Below are positions 43,969 to 52,177 of a DNA stretch of 64,000 nucleotides, piece by piece. Within the stretch, counting starts at the first letter, position 1, and every line of letters starts with the position of its first letter. The stretch spans positions 124,001 to 188,000 of the forward strand of contig NZ_BMTY01000010.1 of the NCBI RefSeq assembly GCF_014649915.1, given 5' to 3'. A program made the position numbers and the translations under genes. The notes beneath the pieces are model-generated. The model did no database searches, was not told the origin of the DNA, and worked only from the letters and a program-made list of their open reading frames with translations. Source of the DNA: Streptomyces toxytricini (GTDB taxonomy: Bacteria > Actinomycetota > Actinomycetes > Streptomycetales > Streptomycetaceae).

Positions 43969-44607
43969 GTGGCGGATCACCGGGACGAGACCAGGGCGGC
44001 CTACGACGGCGTCGTCGAGCTGTACGCGTCCCTGTTCGCCGACCGGCTCGAAACCAGGCCCCTCACGCGGGCCGTGCTCGGCGCCTTCGCCGAGCTCGTA
44101 CGCGGGACGGGGAACCAGCGGACGGCCGACGTCGGCTGCGGCCCCGGACACCTGACGTCCCTGCTGCACGGCCTCGGCCTCGACGCGTTCGGGATCGACC
44201 TCTCCCCGGCCATGGTCGCCCACGCCCGGCGGGCCCATCCTGAGCTGCGGTTCGACGAGGCCCGGATGGAGGCCCTCCCGGTCGCGGACCGTGCGCTCGG
44301 CGGCGTACTGTCCCACTACTCGATGATCCACACGCCGCCCGCGGAGCTGCCCGCGCTCCTCGCCGAGCAGGTCCGGGTCCTCGCACCGGGAGGCCTGCTG
44401 CTGGTTTCGTTCTTCGCGACCGACGGGCTGGAGCCGGTCCGCTTCGACCACAAGGTGGCGCCCGCCTACAGCTGGCCGGTCGACCGGTTCGCCGCGCTTC
44501 TGGCGGGCGCCGGCCTCGTCCCCTTCGCCCGGCTGGTCCACGACCCCGCATCCGAGCGGGGCTTCCTCGACGCCCACCTGCTGGCCCGCGCCGGCACCAC
44601 CCCGTGA
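43969..44607 (+). CDS. SAM-dependent class I methyltransferase
   Basis: A 212-residue protein with the Rossmann methyltransferase motifs TADVGCGPGHLTSLLHGLGLDAFGIDLSP (motif I and acidic strand-2 end) and VRVLAPGGLLLVSFF. The acceptor is unknown; family members act on small molecules or quinones. TAGCTT lies exactly six bases before the GTG, suggesting a leaderless message. An ACT-domain gene follows 22 bases downstream. Confidence 0.85.
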   Translation: MADHRDETRAAYDGVVELYASLFADRLETRPLTRAVLGAFAELVRGTGNQRTADVGCGPGHLTSLLHGLGLDAFGIDLSPAMVAHARRAHPELRFDEARMEALPVADRALGGVLSHYSMIHTPPAELPALLAEQVRVLAPGGLLLVSFFATDGLEPVRFDHKVAPAYSWPVDRFAALLAGAGLVPFARLVHDPASERGFLDAHLLARAGTTP

Positions 44608-44629
44608 CGGCACCACCCGAGGAGGCCGC

Positions 44630-45022
44630 GTGCCAGGAGAGAAGGACCTCCGCACCCTGCTCGCCTCGATGAGTCCGCAGCTCAACGAGGGGGAGTACGT
44701 GTTCGCGCTCGCCCCGGCGGGCGAGGTGCCGGAGGGCGTACGCCCGGTGGCCACCGTCCGGGAGGAGGAGGGGCTGACCCTGGTGCTGCCGCGCGCGGAC
44801 GCCGACCGGCTGGGGCTCGCTTACGACTACGTCGCCGCGTGGATCACCCTGCGCGTGCACTCCGCCCTGGACGCGGTGGGCCTGACCGCCGCCTTCGCGA
44901 CGGCCCTGGCCTCGGCGGGCCTGAGCTGCAACGTCGTGGCGGGCTTCCACCACGACCACCTGTTCGTGCCGTACGACGAGGCGCCCCGGGCACTGGCCGT
45001 CCTGGCGGACCTCGCCGGCTGA
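44630..45022 (+). CDS. ACT domain-containing protein
   Basis: A 130-residue protein of the two-ACT type (ACT_3 and ACT_7): LNEGEYVFALAPAGEVPEGVRPVATVREEEGLTLVLP, then AWITLRVHSALDAVGLTAAFATALASAGLSCNVVAGFHHDHLFVP. These small proteins probably bind amino acids. GAGGAGG precedes the GTG. It is co-transcribed with the methyltransferase gene. Confidence 0.88.
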   Translation: MPGEKDLRTLLASMSPQLNEGEYVFALAPAGEVPEGVRPVATVREEEGLTLVLPRADADRLGLAYDYVAAWITLRVHSALDAVGLTAAFATALASAGLSCNVVAGFHHDHLFVPYDEAPRALAVLADLAG

Positions 45023-45065
45023 CGGCCCCGTGCCGCCGCCCGCGACTGCGGTACGGGGGCCTGCC

Positions 45066-45221
45066 GTGACGCCCGATTCCGGCGACACTGGTGAACACGT
45101 CGGGGCCGCCGTCCCGGAGGCCCCGACGACCGCCGACGCCGACGGCGTGGACGGTCGCGACGCCCACCGGCAGGACAGGGTCCGCACCATCCGGACCCGC
45201 ACGCAGAGAGCGGCCACGTGA
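45066..45221 (+). CDS. Possible small protein coupled to the next membrane gene
   Basis: GTG 45066 opens a 51-codon frame (VTPDSGDTGEHVGAAVPEAP...) whose TGA (45219-45221) overlaps the next start GTG 45218 as GTGA. The overlap suggests translational coupling, but the ribosome site is poor and the product is low-complexity and charged. I give it low confidence. Confidence 0.25.
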   Translation: MTPDSGDTGEHVGAAVPEAPTTADADGVDGRDAHRQDRVRTIRTRTQRAAT

Positions 45222-45688
45222 TGCCCGATCCCGACGCCTCCCTCCTGGCCCCGGTGCTCGTCGCCGCAGCCCTGGTGATCCGTACCGCGGTGGTGGAGAT
45301 GCGGCAGCCGGGCAGCGCCCGCCGCACGTGGGCCTTCGCCGGCAGCCCCCGCGCCGTGGCGGCCGGCGCGACCGTCACCGCGGCCGTCCTGCTGACCGGC
45401 GCCGGCCGCACCGGCTGGACCGCAGCGGCCTGGGCCCTGCTGGCGGGCGCCTTCACCGCCCACCTCACCGGCCGCGACCTGCGCACTTCCGCCCCGGAGC
45501 CCGCTGCGGGCAGCGGCCCGCCCATGACCCCGCGCCGGATCGGAGCGCTGGCCGCCGCGGTCTGCACACCGCTCGCCGTGGCCGGGGCGGCCCTCCACAC
45601 CTTCCCCGGCCCCGGCCTCCCCGCCCTGGCCGTCGGCCTGGCACTGCTGCTCACCGGCCTGCTCCTGGCAGCGGCCGGCCGCCGCTGA
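45218..45688 (+). CDS. Hypothetical integral membrane protein
   Basis: A 156-residue protein with about four hydrophobic segments (LLAPVLVAAALVIRTAVVE, AVAAGATVTAAVLLTG, AAAWALLAGAFTAHL, then IGALAAAVCTPLAVAGA and ALAVGLALLLTGLLLAAAG). GTG 45218 overlaps the upstream small frame; ATG 45221 is the alternative. No family recognised. It is convergent with the anti-sigma gene. Confidence 0.6.
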   Translation: MMPDPDASLLAPVLVAAALVIRTAVVEMRQPGSARRTWAFAGSPRAVAAGATVTAAVLLTGAGRTGWTAAAWALLAGAFTAHLTGRDLRTSAPEPAAGSGPPMTPRRIGALAAAVCTPLAVAGAALHTFPGPGLPALAVGLALLLTGLLLAAAGRR

Positions 45689-45725
45689 CGGCGCCCGCGC
45701 GCGTCCCCGGCCGGCATCGCCGGGG

Positions 45726-46478
45726 TCAGGACGGCAGGGCCATCAGCAGCAGGGGCGCGGTGGTCGGCTGGGGCGATCCGCCGACGGGTTCGAGGCTGAG
45801 GCCGACCGCGGTCGCGTCGGCCGGGTCGCCGCTGAGCCGGACGGTTCCGTCGCCGGAGAGGAAACCGGCGGGGCGCATGGTGCCGTCGTGGTCGAGCCAC
45901 AGCTGGTACACCTTGCCGGCGGCGGGCGCAGGAAGGTTGCCGGCGGTGAAGACGGCCCGGTTCTGCCGGTCGGAGGCCACCACAGTGGTCAGGGCCCCGT
46001 TGGCGGCCCGGCCGTGGACGGTACGGGCATCGGGCGCCGCGAGGACGGAGCTGACGTCGTCCAGGCGCTGCTCCGCCTGCAGGGCCCGCTGTCGCAAATC
46101 CTCGCCCTGCCGGACCTGCCACACGGCCAGGCCTGCGAGCGACGCGGCGGCGGCCAGGCTGGCGGCCAGGGCGAGCGGCAGGGCCCGGCGGCGTACGCGG
46201 CCGCCGCGGGCGGTCGCGGGCACGGCCGGGGGCACCCGCGGGGGCAGCTGCCGCACACCGTCGATCGCGTCCATGACAGCCTGCTTGGCCGACGCCGGCG
46301 GCGGCTGGGAGGCGGCTGCGGCCAGGCGCGCCGCGGTGGCCAGGAACTCCGCGACCTCCTGCCGGCAGGACTCGCACTCCTGCAGGTGGCTTTCGAACAC
46401 CGCTCGTTCGCCGGGGTCGAGGGCGTTCAGCGCATAGGCGGCGGCGAGGGTGTGGGCATCGGACGCGTGGTGTTTCAT
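45726..46478 (-). CDS. rskA: Anti-sigma factor RskA
   Basis: A 250-residue membrane anti-sigma factor. The zinc-type anti-sigma motif is H31-x3-C35-x2-C38 (FESHLQECESCRQEVAEF). A single transmembrane helix lies near 99-119 (ALPLALAASLAAAASLAGLAVW), followed by an extracytoplasmic RskA C-terminal domain (ATAVGLSLEPVGGSPQPTT). It would hold SigK inactive until proteolysis releases it. Its start overlaps the sigma gene stop (ATGA), so the two are translationally coupled. Confidence 0.92.
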   Translation of the reverse strand: MKHHASDAHTLAAAYALNALDPGERAVFESHLQECESCRQEVAEFLATAARLAAAASQPPPASAKQAVMDAIDGVRQLPPRVPPAVPATARGGRVRRRALPLALAASLAAAASLAGLAVWQVRQGEDLRQRALQAEQRLDDVSSVLAAPDARTVHGRAANGALTTVVASDRQNRAVFTAGNLPAPAAGKVYQLWLDHDGTMRPAGFLSGDGTVRLSGDPADATAVGLSLEPVGGSPQPTTAPLLLMALPS

Positions 46479-47134
46479 GCGGTCACCCCCATGCAGTCGC
46501 GGAGCCGGATGAGCCCGTCGCGCATGCGTGTCTTGATGGTGGGAAGCGGTGTGCGCAGGGCTTCGGCGACTTCACGGTAGGTCAGCCCCCGGTAGTAGGC
46601 CAGGTTCACGGCCTGGCGCTGAAGCTCGGTCAGGCCGTGCAGGCACCGGCGCACCTGTTCGCGCTCCAGTCTGGTCTCCACCTGCTCGGCGACCTCGTCG
46701 AAGGCGGTCTGGTGCTCCCGGACGGCCTGGATGTGCTCGCGGTCCGCGGCCGCCTGGGCGGAGCGGACCCGGTCGACCGCGCGGCGGTGCGCGATGGTCG
46801 CGGCCCAAGTGGTCACGCTCCCGGCGTCGGGCCGGTAGCGGGCGGCCTGCCGCCACAGGTCGATCATGACTTCTTGGGCGACCTCTTCCGACTGCGCACG
46901 ATCGCGTACGACCCTGAGGACGATCCCGTGGACCAGCGGCGCGAGGGCGTCGTAGAGCGCGGAGAAGGCCTGCTTGTCGCCGCGGGCGACCTGCTGCATG
47001 AGCTCGGCGAGGTCGGCCCCGCCCGGGGTGGGGCCGGCGCCGAAGGGGAGCGGCTGGTTCACCGGCCGGGCTCCGGCCGGGGTGATGAGGGGGAGGGGCC
47101 GCCGGGGCAGGCCGCCCGGGGGAGGGGTGTCCAT
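46475..47134 (-). CDS. sigK: ECF RNA polymerase sigma factor SigK
   Basis: A 219-residue ECF sigma factor. Region 2 reads GDKQAFSALYDALAPLVHGIVLRVVRDRAQSEEVAQEVMIDLWRQ..., and region 4 reads LTELQRQAVNLAYYRGLTYREVAEALRTPLPTIKTRMRDGL. Pairing with RskA, and a divergent operon that ends in a fasciclin lipoprotein, match the mycobacterial SigK locus (MPT70/MPT83 are fasciclin proteins). ATG 47134 has AAGGA at about 12 bases. A 40-residue N-terminal extension rich in Pro/Gly precedes region 2. Confidence 0.9.
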   Translation of the reverse strand: MDTPPPGGLPRRPLPLITPAGARPVNQPLPFGAGPTPGGADLAELMQQVARGDKQAFSALYDALAPLVHGIVLRVVRDRAQSEEVAQEVMIDLWRQAARYRPDAGSVTTWAATIAHRRAVDRVRSAQAAADREHIQAVREHQTAFDEVAEQVETRLEREQVRRCLHGLTELQRQAVNLAYYRGLTYREVAEALRTPLPTIKTRMRDGLIRLRDCMGVTA

Positions 47135-47229
47135 CGCATGCCGGTCCTTGTCCTCGTCGTCTGCGCGGGGCCGCCCCTGCCGGGCGGCGGGGCGGGGCCC
47201 GGCGCCGAAACGTCTGGTGTGTCGGGTGT

Positions 47230-47257
47230 CCTTCGTAGCGGACGGCCGTACGGATGG
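47230..47257 (-). promoter_or_regulatory. SigK-type promoter of the sigK-rskA operon
   Basis: On the reverse strand CCATCC (47257-47252) is followed after 16 bases by CGAAGG (47235-47230). This fits the CCATCC-N16/17-CGAA pattern reported for mycobacterial SigK promoters. It lies about 95 bases upstream of the sigK ATG, implying autoregulation. Confidence 0.6.
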
Positions 47258-47410
47258 GAGGGCACTTCGCCGCCTTCGACGAGTCGGGACAGCCCGCCCG
47301 GGGGAGGAGAAGGGAGGAGCCGCGCCGGGCGGCGACGGACCGGCGGCGCGGCCGGATGCCCGGCCACGGCGCGCCACGGACGCGGATGTTCACTCTTTCG
47401 GGTGTAAGGC

Positions 47411-47438
47411 CAATCCGCCGGGCGAGTGCCGCCGAATC
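47411..47438 (+). promoter_or_regulatory. SigK-type promoter of the oxidoreductase-fasciclin operon
   Basis: CAATCC (47411-47416), 16-base spacer, CGAATC (47433-47438), then six bases to GTG 47445. Same spacing as the opposite promoter and close to CCATCC/CGAATA. The start point would coincide with the GTG, a leaderless mRNA, consistent with the absence of a ribosome site. Confidence 0.6.
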
Positions 47439-47444
47439 CGGTAC

Positions 47445-49100
47445 GTGAGCAGCTTCCGCAACACCTTCTCCCGCGTCGCCCCCGGCGCCCTGGCCGGACT
47501 GCTGGCCGCGTTCGCGGCGCTCGGCGCGGCCGAGCTGGCAGCCGGGGCGGTCCGGCCGGCCGCCGGCCCGGTGGCGGTCGTGGGCGGCGCGGTGGTCGAC
47601 CTGGCGCCGCCCACGGTGAAGGACTTCGCGGTCCGCACCTTCGGGGAGGACGACAAGGACGCCCTCCGGATCGGAATCCTCTCCCTGCTCGCGGTCAGCG
47701 CCGCCGTCCTGGGCGTACTGAGCCTGCGTCACCCCCGGGCCGGGGCGGCCGGCGTCCTGCTCTTCGGAGCCGTCGGCGCCGCTGCGGCGCTGAGCCGCCC
47801 CGACGCCGCCGGCCTCGGCGACGCGCTTCCCTCACTCGCCGGTGCGGCGGCAGGGGCGGCCGCCCTCCGCTTCCTCATCGCGCGGACTACAGGTGCCCCG
47901 CCGGACCAGCCGGCCGGGAGCGGACCGGGCGGCCGGGACAGGCGGGGCTTCCTCACCGCGGCGGCCGCCACCGCCGGCGCAGCCGCATCGGCAGGAGCCC
48001 TGGGCCGACTCCTCGCCGCCCGAAACGGACAGGACGCCACCGCCTCCCGGAACGCCCTGGTGCTGCCGCGGCCGGCCTCCCCGGCCCCGCCCGTCCCGGC
48101 CGGCGCGCAGCTGAGGGTGCCCGGCATCAGTCCGTTCACCACGCCCAACCGCGACTTCTACCGCGTCGACACCGCGCTCGTCGTGCCGAGGATCGACGCC
48201 GCGGCCTGGCGCCTGCGCATCCACGGCGGGGGCGTGGCACGCCCCCGCACCCTCACCCTCGGCGACCTCCTGGCCCGCCCCCTCGTCGAACGCGACATCA
48301 CCCTCACCTGCGTCTCCAACGAGGTCGGCGGGCCCTACACCGGCACCGCCCGCTGGCTCGGCGTCCCCCTCGCCGACCTCCTCCGGGAGGCGGGCGTGCG
48401 GCCGCCGTCCCGAGGCGGCAGGTCCGACCAGCTGGTGGCCCGCTCCGCGGACGGCATGACCCTCGGCTCCCCGGTGGAGGAGCTGATGGACGGCCGGGAC
48501 GCGATGCTCGCCGTCGGCATGAACGGCGAACCGCTCCCCTTCGACCACGGCTTCCCCGTCCGGATGCTGGTCCCCGGCCTCTACGGCTACGTCTCCGCCT
48601 GCAAGTGGATCACCGACATCGAACTGACCTCCTTCGACGCCTACGACCCCTACTGGGTCCGCCGCGGGTGGGCCCGGCGGGCGCCGGTCAAGACCCAGTC
48701 CCGCATCGACACCCCCAAGCCGTTCGCCCGCCCCGCCGCCGGGCCGGTCACCGTCGCGGGCGTCGCCTGGGCCCAGCGCAGGGGCATCACCCGGGTCGAG
48801 GTCCGCGTCGACGACGGGCCCTGGCAGGACGCCGACCTCGCCGCTCCGACGGGCGCGGACACCTGGCGGCAGTGGACCTACCGCTGGGAGGCCTCTCCCG
48901 GCGGACACACACTCACCGTCCGCGCCACCGACGGCACCGGGCGGGTGCAGACCGAAGAGCGAACCCGCACCGCCCCCGACGGGGCGAGCGGCCGGCACAG
49001 CGTCTTCGTCACCGTCCCCCAGACCACCGGACCGGCCCCCTCGCAGGCCGGGCCGGGAGCACCACCCCCGACCACCGATGTCCTGACGAACAGCCACTGA
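47445..49100 (+). CDS. Membrane-anchored molybdopterin-dependent oxidoreductase
   Basis: A 551-residue protein. The N-terminal part has about four membrane helices (VAPGALAGLLAAFAALGAAE, GILSLLAVSAAVLGVLSL, AGVLLFGAVGAAAALS, ALPSLAGAAAGAAALRFL). An internal twin-arginine-like stretch DRRGFLTAAAATAGAAASA precedes the catalytic domain, which shows ITLTCVSNEVGGPYTGTARWLGVPL with the Mo-ligating Cys in TCVSN, and FDHGFPVRMLVPGLYGY, ending with a Mo-co dimerisation domain (VTVAGVAWAQRRGITRVEVRVDDGPWQ). This is the sulfite-oxidase/YedY superfamily. It probably acts outside the membrane, perhaps on oxidised sulfur compounds or methionine sulfoxide. Confidence 0.88.
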   Translation: MSSFRNTFSRVAPGALAGLLAAFAALGAAELAAGAVRPAAGPVAVVGGAVVDLAPPTVKDFAVRTFGEDDKDALRIGILSLLAVSAAVLGVLSLRHPRAGAAGVLLFGAVGAAAALSRPDAAGLGDALPSLAGAAAGAAALRFLIARTTGAPPDQPAGSGPGGRDRRGFLTAAAATAGAAASAGALGRLLAARNGQDATASRNALVLPRPASPAPPVPAGAQLRVPGISPFTTPNRDFYRVDTALVVPRIDAAAWRLRIHGGGVARPRTLTLGDLLARPLVERDITLTCVSNEVGGPYTGTARWLGVPLADLLREAGVRPPSRGGRSDQLVARSADGMTLGSPVEELMDGRDAMLAVGMNGEPLPFDHGFPVRMLVPGLYGYVSACKWITDIELTSFDAYDPYWVRRGWARRAPVKTQSRIDTPKPFARPAAGPVTVAGVAWAQRRGITRVEVRVDDGPWQDADLAAPTGADTWRQWTYRWEASPGGHTLTVRATDGTGRVQTEERTRTAPDGASGRHSVFVTVPQTTGPAPSQAGPGAPPPTTDVLTNSH

Positions 49101-49114
49101 AGGAGTGCAACCCC

Positions 49115-49765
49115 ATGAACACCATCCGCATCCGCCGTACCGCGGTCGCCGTCGCAGCCGCCGCCGTCCTGCCCTTCGCGCTCGCCGCGTGCACCGACTC
49201 CGGCAGCGGCACCAAGGCCGCCCCCACTGCGGGTGCCGAAGGCGCCGCCGCGACCGCCGGAAGCACCCCGATGGACGGCGGGGCGGCCGGCGGCAAGCCG
49301 TTCGGCCCGGCCTGCGCCGGCGTGCCCGAGGAGGGCGCCGGCTCCTTCGACGGCATGGCCAAGGACCCGGTCGCCACGGCCGCCTCCAACAACCCGGCCC
49401 TGTCCACCCTGGTCACGGCGGTGAAGCAGGCCGGCCTCGTCGACACCCTGAACAGCGCCAAGGACATCACCGTCTTCGCGCCCACCAACGACGCCTTCGC
49501 CAAGATCCCGAAGGCCGACCTCGACAAGGTCCTCGCCGACAAGGCGGCCCTGACGAAGATCCTCACCTACCACGTCGTCGGACAGCGGCTGACGCCCCAG
49601 CAGCTCGAGAACGGCTCCTTCGAGACCCTCCAGAAGGGCATGGTCACCACCACGGGCTCGGGCGAGTCCTACAAGGTCAACGACACCGCCGCGGTGGTGT
49701 GCGGGAACGTCAGGACGGCCAACGCCAACGTCTACATCATCGACACCGTCCTGATGCCCAAGTAG
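49115..49765 (+). CDS. Fasciclin-domain lipoprotein
   Basis: A 216-residue precursor with a lipobox (LPFALAACTDSG, Cys about 26). The fasciclin domain (about 80-216) has PALSTLVTAVKQAGLVDTLNSAKDITVFAPTNDAFAKIP and LTYHVVGQRLTPQQL, ending VYIIDTVLMPK. It is the counterpart of the mycobacterial SigK targets MPT83/MPT70. AAGGAG precedes the ATG, 14 bases after the oxidoreductase stop, so the two form one operon. Confidence 0.92.
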   Translation: MNTIRIRRTAVAVAAAAVLPFALAACTDSGSGTKAAPTAGAEGAAATAGSTPMDGGAAGGKPFGPACAGVPEEGAGSFDGMAKDPVATAASNNPALSTLVTAVKQAGLVDTLNSAKDITVFAPTNDAFAKIPKADLDKVLADKAALTKILTYHVVGQRLTPQQLENGSFETLQKGMVTTTGSGESYKVNDTAAVVCGNVRTANANVYIIDTVLMPK

Positions 49766-49888
49766 CGGCCGCCGGGGCCCGTCCGCCAGGGGGAGGGGCG
49801 GGCCCCGCAGCGGGCCGGCCCCCAACCTTGCGGGTGCGGGCCGCGGCGTACGATCAGCCGGTCCCCGTCCGCAAGGAGTCCCCGCCCG

Positions 49889-50572
49889 GTGTCCGCCGTC
49901 ATTCCGCCGCCCCGCCCCGCAACCGGCCTGCTGCCCGTGCAACCGCTCGACCGCCTGGAGGACGGCGAGCGGCTGCACGGCCTGCTGTGGCGGGCCGGCC
50001 CGGGCTGGCGGATGATCAGCAGCGCCGTCCTCGGCGGCGGCATCGGCGAACGGGCCTGGGTCCTCAACGCCCAGGTCTCGCACGGCTACCGGCGCACCGA
50101 CCCGGAACGCCATCTCGCCGAGCTCGCCCGCGACGCGGGCGCCAGCGGCCCGGGCGTCGGGCTGATGACGGCCGCCGACGTCCGCGCGCACGGCCACGCG
50201 CACGACGCGGGTGCGGAAGCGGTGGCCACCGCGGGGCTCGGTGTACGGGGCTGGGCGGCCGCCGCCGCGCAAGGGGCCACCGCGGCGCCGCCGCCGGGCA
50301 CGGTCAACATCGTGGTGGCGCTCCCCGTGGCCCTGACCGATGCCGCACTGGTCAACGCGGTGGCGACCGCCACCGAAGCCAAGGTGCAGGCGCTGCTCGA
50401 CGCCGGCTACGACTGCTCCGGCACCCCGACGGACGCGGTGTGCGTCGCCGCCCGTGCCCCGCGCGGGGGCGAGGCCGTCCAGGCCTTCGCCGGCCCCCGC
50501 TCCGAGTGGGGCGCCCGCCTGGCCCGCGTCGTCCACCGGGCCGTGTACGCCGCTGCCCCTCCGCCTGCCTGA
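49889..50572 (+). CDS. cbiZ: Adenosylcobinamide amidohydrolase
   Basis: A 227-residue CbiZ-family protein with the conserved C-terminal block TVNIVVALPVALTDAALVNAVATATEAKVQALLDAGYDCSGTPTDAVCVAA and an N-terminal GGGIGERAWVLNAQVSHGY. The enzyme removes the aminopropanol side chain of adenosylcobinamide during salvage, giving cobyric acid. AAGGAG precedes the GTG. It has no cobalamin riboswitch upstream that I can see. A B12-binding regulator lies 1.6 kb downstream. Confidence 0.9.
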   Translation: MSAVIPPPRPATGLLPVQPLDRLEDGERLHGLLWRAGPGWRMISSAVLGGGIGERAWVLNAQVSHGYRRTDPERHLAELARDAGASGPGVGLMTAADVRAHGHAHDAGAEAVATAGLGVRGWAAAAAQGATAAPPPGTVNIVVALPVALTDAALVNAVATATEAKVQALLDAGYDCSGTPTDAVCVAARAPRGGEAVQAFAGPRSEWGARLARVVHRAVYAAAPPPA

Positions 50573-50707
50573 GCGGGATCCGCGCCCCCAGCCAGACGCG
50601 GAGGAACACCGCAAAACGGTGCAGAATCACTGCGACTTTCCGTGCACGCGCTCGCGCCCCAGCCTGGAGTCCTCGGGGCCGGTATGCAGCCATCCACGGG
50701 AGGACCC

Positions 50708-51244
50708 ATGAGCCTGCGCGACGAACTTCCGGTCGACCACCCCCTGAACAGGGTCTACCGGATCGGCGCCGCCCTGTGCGGCCTGCTGCTCCTCGTCTTC
50801 GGCTGCCTCGGGTACGCCGACAGCCTTTCCGCCTTCGACACCGACGGGCAGCAGATCGCCGGCCTGTCCACGAACGGACTCCTGAGCACCGTGTCGGTCG
50901 TCTTCGGACTGCTCCTGGTCGTCGCCGCCCTCATCGGCGGCAACGTGGCCTCATCCGTCAACATCGCGGTCGGCGTGCTGTTCCTGGCCAGCGGGTTCCT
51001 GCACCTGTTCCTCATCGGTCGCTCCGGCAACATCCTCGACTTCGGCCTCTCCAACGTTTTGTTCAGCTTCCTCATGGGCCTGTTGATCATGACGTTCGGC
51101 ATGTACGGCCGGGTCAGCGGCGGCCTCCCGCACGACAACCCGTACTGGCGGCGCCGCCACCCCGACCGGGCCGCCCGCGAAACGGCGGGCCGCCCGCGGC
51201 TCGGCCCGGCGGCCGGCCGGCCCGCCGAGCTGCCGAGGAGGTGA
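50708..51244 (+). CDS. DUF4383 membrane protein
   Basis: A 178-residue protein with four membrane helices in the DUF4383 pattern (VYRIGAALCGLLLLVFGCLGY, STVSVVFGLLLVVAALIGG, VNIAVGVLFLASGFLHLFLIG, NVLFSFLMGLLIMTFGMYGRVS), then a basic C-terminal tail. GGAGGACCC precedes ATG 50708. It heads a run of tightly spaced genes (SDR, small membrane protein, MerR) with overlapping starts and stops. Confidence 0.85.
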   Translation: MSLRDELPVDHPLNRVYRIGAALCGLLLLVFGCLGYADSLSAFDTDGQQIAGLSTNGLLSTVSVVFGLLLVVAALIGGNVASSVNIAVGVLFLASGFLHLFLIGRSGNILDFGLSNVLFSFLMGLLIMTFGMYGRVSGGLPHDNPYWRRRHPDRAARETAGRPRLGPAAGRPAELPRR

Positions 51245-51246
51245 AC

Positions 51247-51960
51247 GTGACCCGCGGCGGCGCCCGGGTGCTGGTGGTCGGCGCCACCGGCGAGATCGGC
51301 ACCCTCGCCGTCCGCGGGCTGGACGGCAGGCGCTGCCGGACCGCCCTGGCCGGCCGCGACCGCCGCCGCCTGGCGGACCTCGCGGCCGCAACCGGCAGCC
51401 CGGCCCGGGGCATGGACGCCTACGACCTCCAGGGCTGCGCCGGTCTGGCCCCGTGGGCGGCCGCCGCCCTCGGCGGCCTGGACGGCGTCCTGGTGACCGT
51501 CGGCGTCGCCGCCTTCGGGCCCGCCGCCCGGGTGTCGGACGCCGCCGCCGAGCACCTGCTCACCGTGAACGCCCTCTGCCCCATGGCGGTCCTGCGGGGG
51601 GCCGCCCCCGTCGTCGGCGACGGCGGCTTCCTCGCCGCGGTGACCGGCGCCGTCGTCGACGCCCCCCTGACCGGTACGGCCGACTACGCAGCCTCCAAGG
51701 CCGCGCTCGCCTGCTGGCTCGGCGTCCTCGCCCGCGAGCTGCGCAAGCGGCGGGTGGCCGTCGTCGACGCCCGCCTTCCCCACCTGGACACCGGCTTCGC
51801 CGCCCGCGCCGCCGAGGGGAGCCCCCCGCCGCTGCCCCGGCCCGGAGACCCGGCCGCCGCGGTGTCGGCCCTGCTCGACCGACTGCTCGCCCCGGCGGCA
51901 CCCGCGACACCGCTCACGACACCGCTCTGGCGCCCCGGGCCCGCAGAACAGACCCGATGA
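51247..51960 (+). CDS. Short-chain dehydrogenase/reductase-like protein
   Basis: A 237-residue protein with cofactor motif VLVVGATGEIGTLAV, LAGRDRRRLADLA, and the SDR Tyr/Lys pair in ADYAASKAALACWL. AGGAGG six bases before GTG 51247 supports that start; GTG 51241 overlaps the upstream stop and is the alternative. It is in one operon with the DUF4383 gene. Substrate unknown. Confidence 0.85.
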   Translation: MTRGGARVLVVGATGEIGTLAVRGLDGRRCRTALAGRDRRRLADLAAATGSPARGMDAYDLQGCAGLAPWAAAALGGLDGVLVTVGVAAFGPAARVSDAAAEHLLTVNALCPMAVLRGAAPVVGDGGFLAAVTGAVVDAPLTGTADYAASKAALACWLGVLARELRKRRVAVVDARLPHLDTGFAARAAEGSPPPLPRPGDPAAAVSALLDRLLAPAAPATPLTTPLWRPGPAEQTR

Positions 51961-51998
51961 ACCGTCCCACCGTCCACCAACCGCTCCGAGGAGGGAAC

Positions 51999-52175
51999 AT
52001 GTCGAACTCCAGGACGCCGCCCGGGGAGACTCCTCCGGCCGAGGGATCCACCGCATCCGCCCACCGGGAACGCGCGGACGGAGGCCCCTGGGAGCACCCC
52101 GGAGCCTTCCTCGCACTCGTCGTCCTCGGCGCAACCGTGGTCGCGGCCTTCTTCGCCGCACGCCTCTGGGGCTGA
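51999..52175 (+). CDS. Small single-pass membrane protein
   Basis: A 58-residue protein (MSNSRTPPGETPPAEGSTAS...) with one C-terminal transmembrane helix, AFLALVVLGATVVAAFFAAR. GAGGAGGG just before ATG 51999 supports this start; ATG 51957 overlaps the SDR stop and would extend it by 14 residues. The next gene (MerR) starts three bases after its stop. Role unknown. Confidence 0.6.
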   Translation: MSNSRTPPGETPPAEGSTASAHRERADGGPWEHPGAFLALVVLGATVVAAFFAARLWG

Positions 52176-52177
52176 CG

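Noticed and set aside
49766..49888. Possible cobalamin riboswitch before cbiZ
   Set aside because: The gap is only 123 bases and lacks a B12 box or the expected set of stems.
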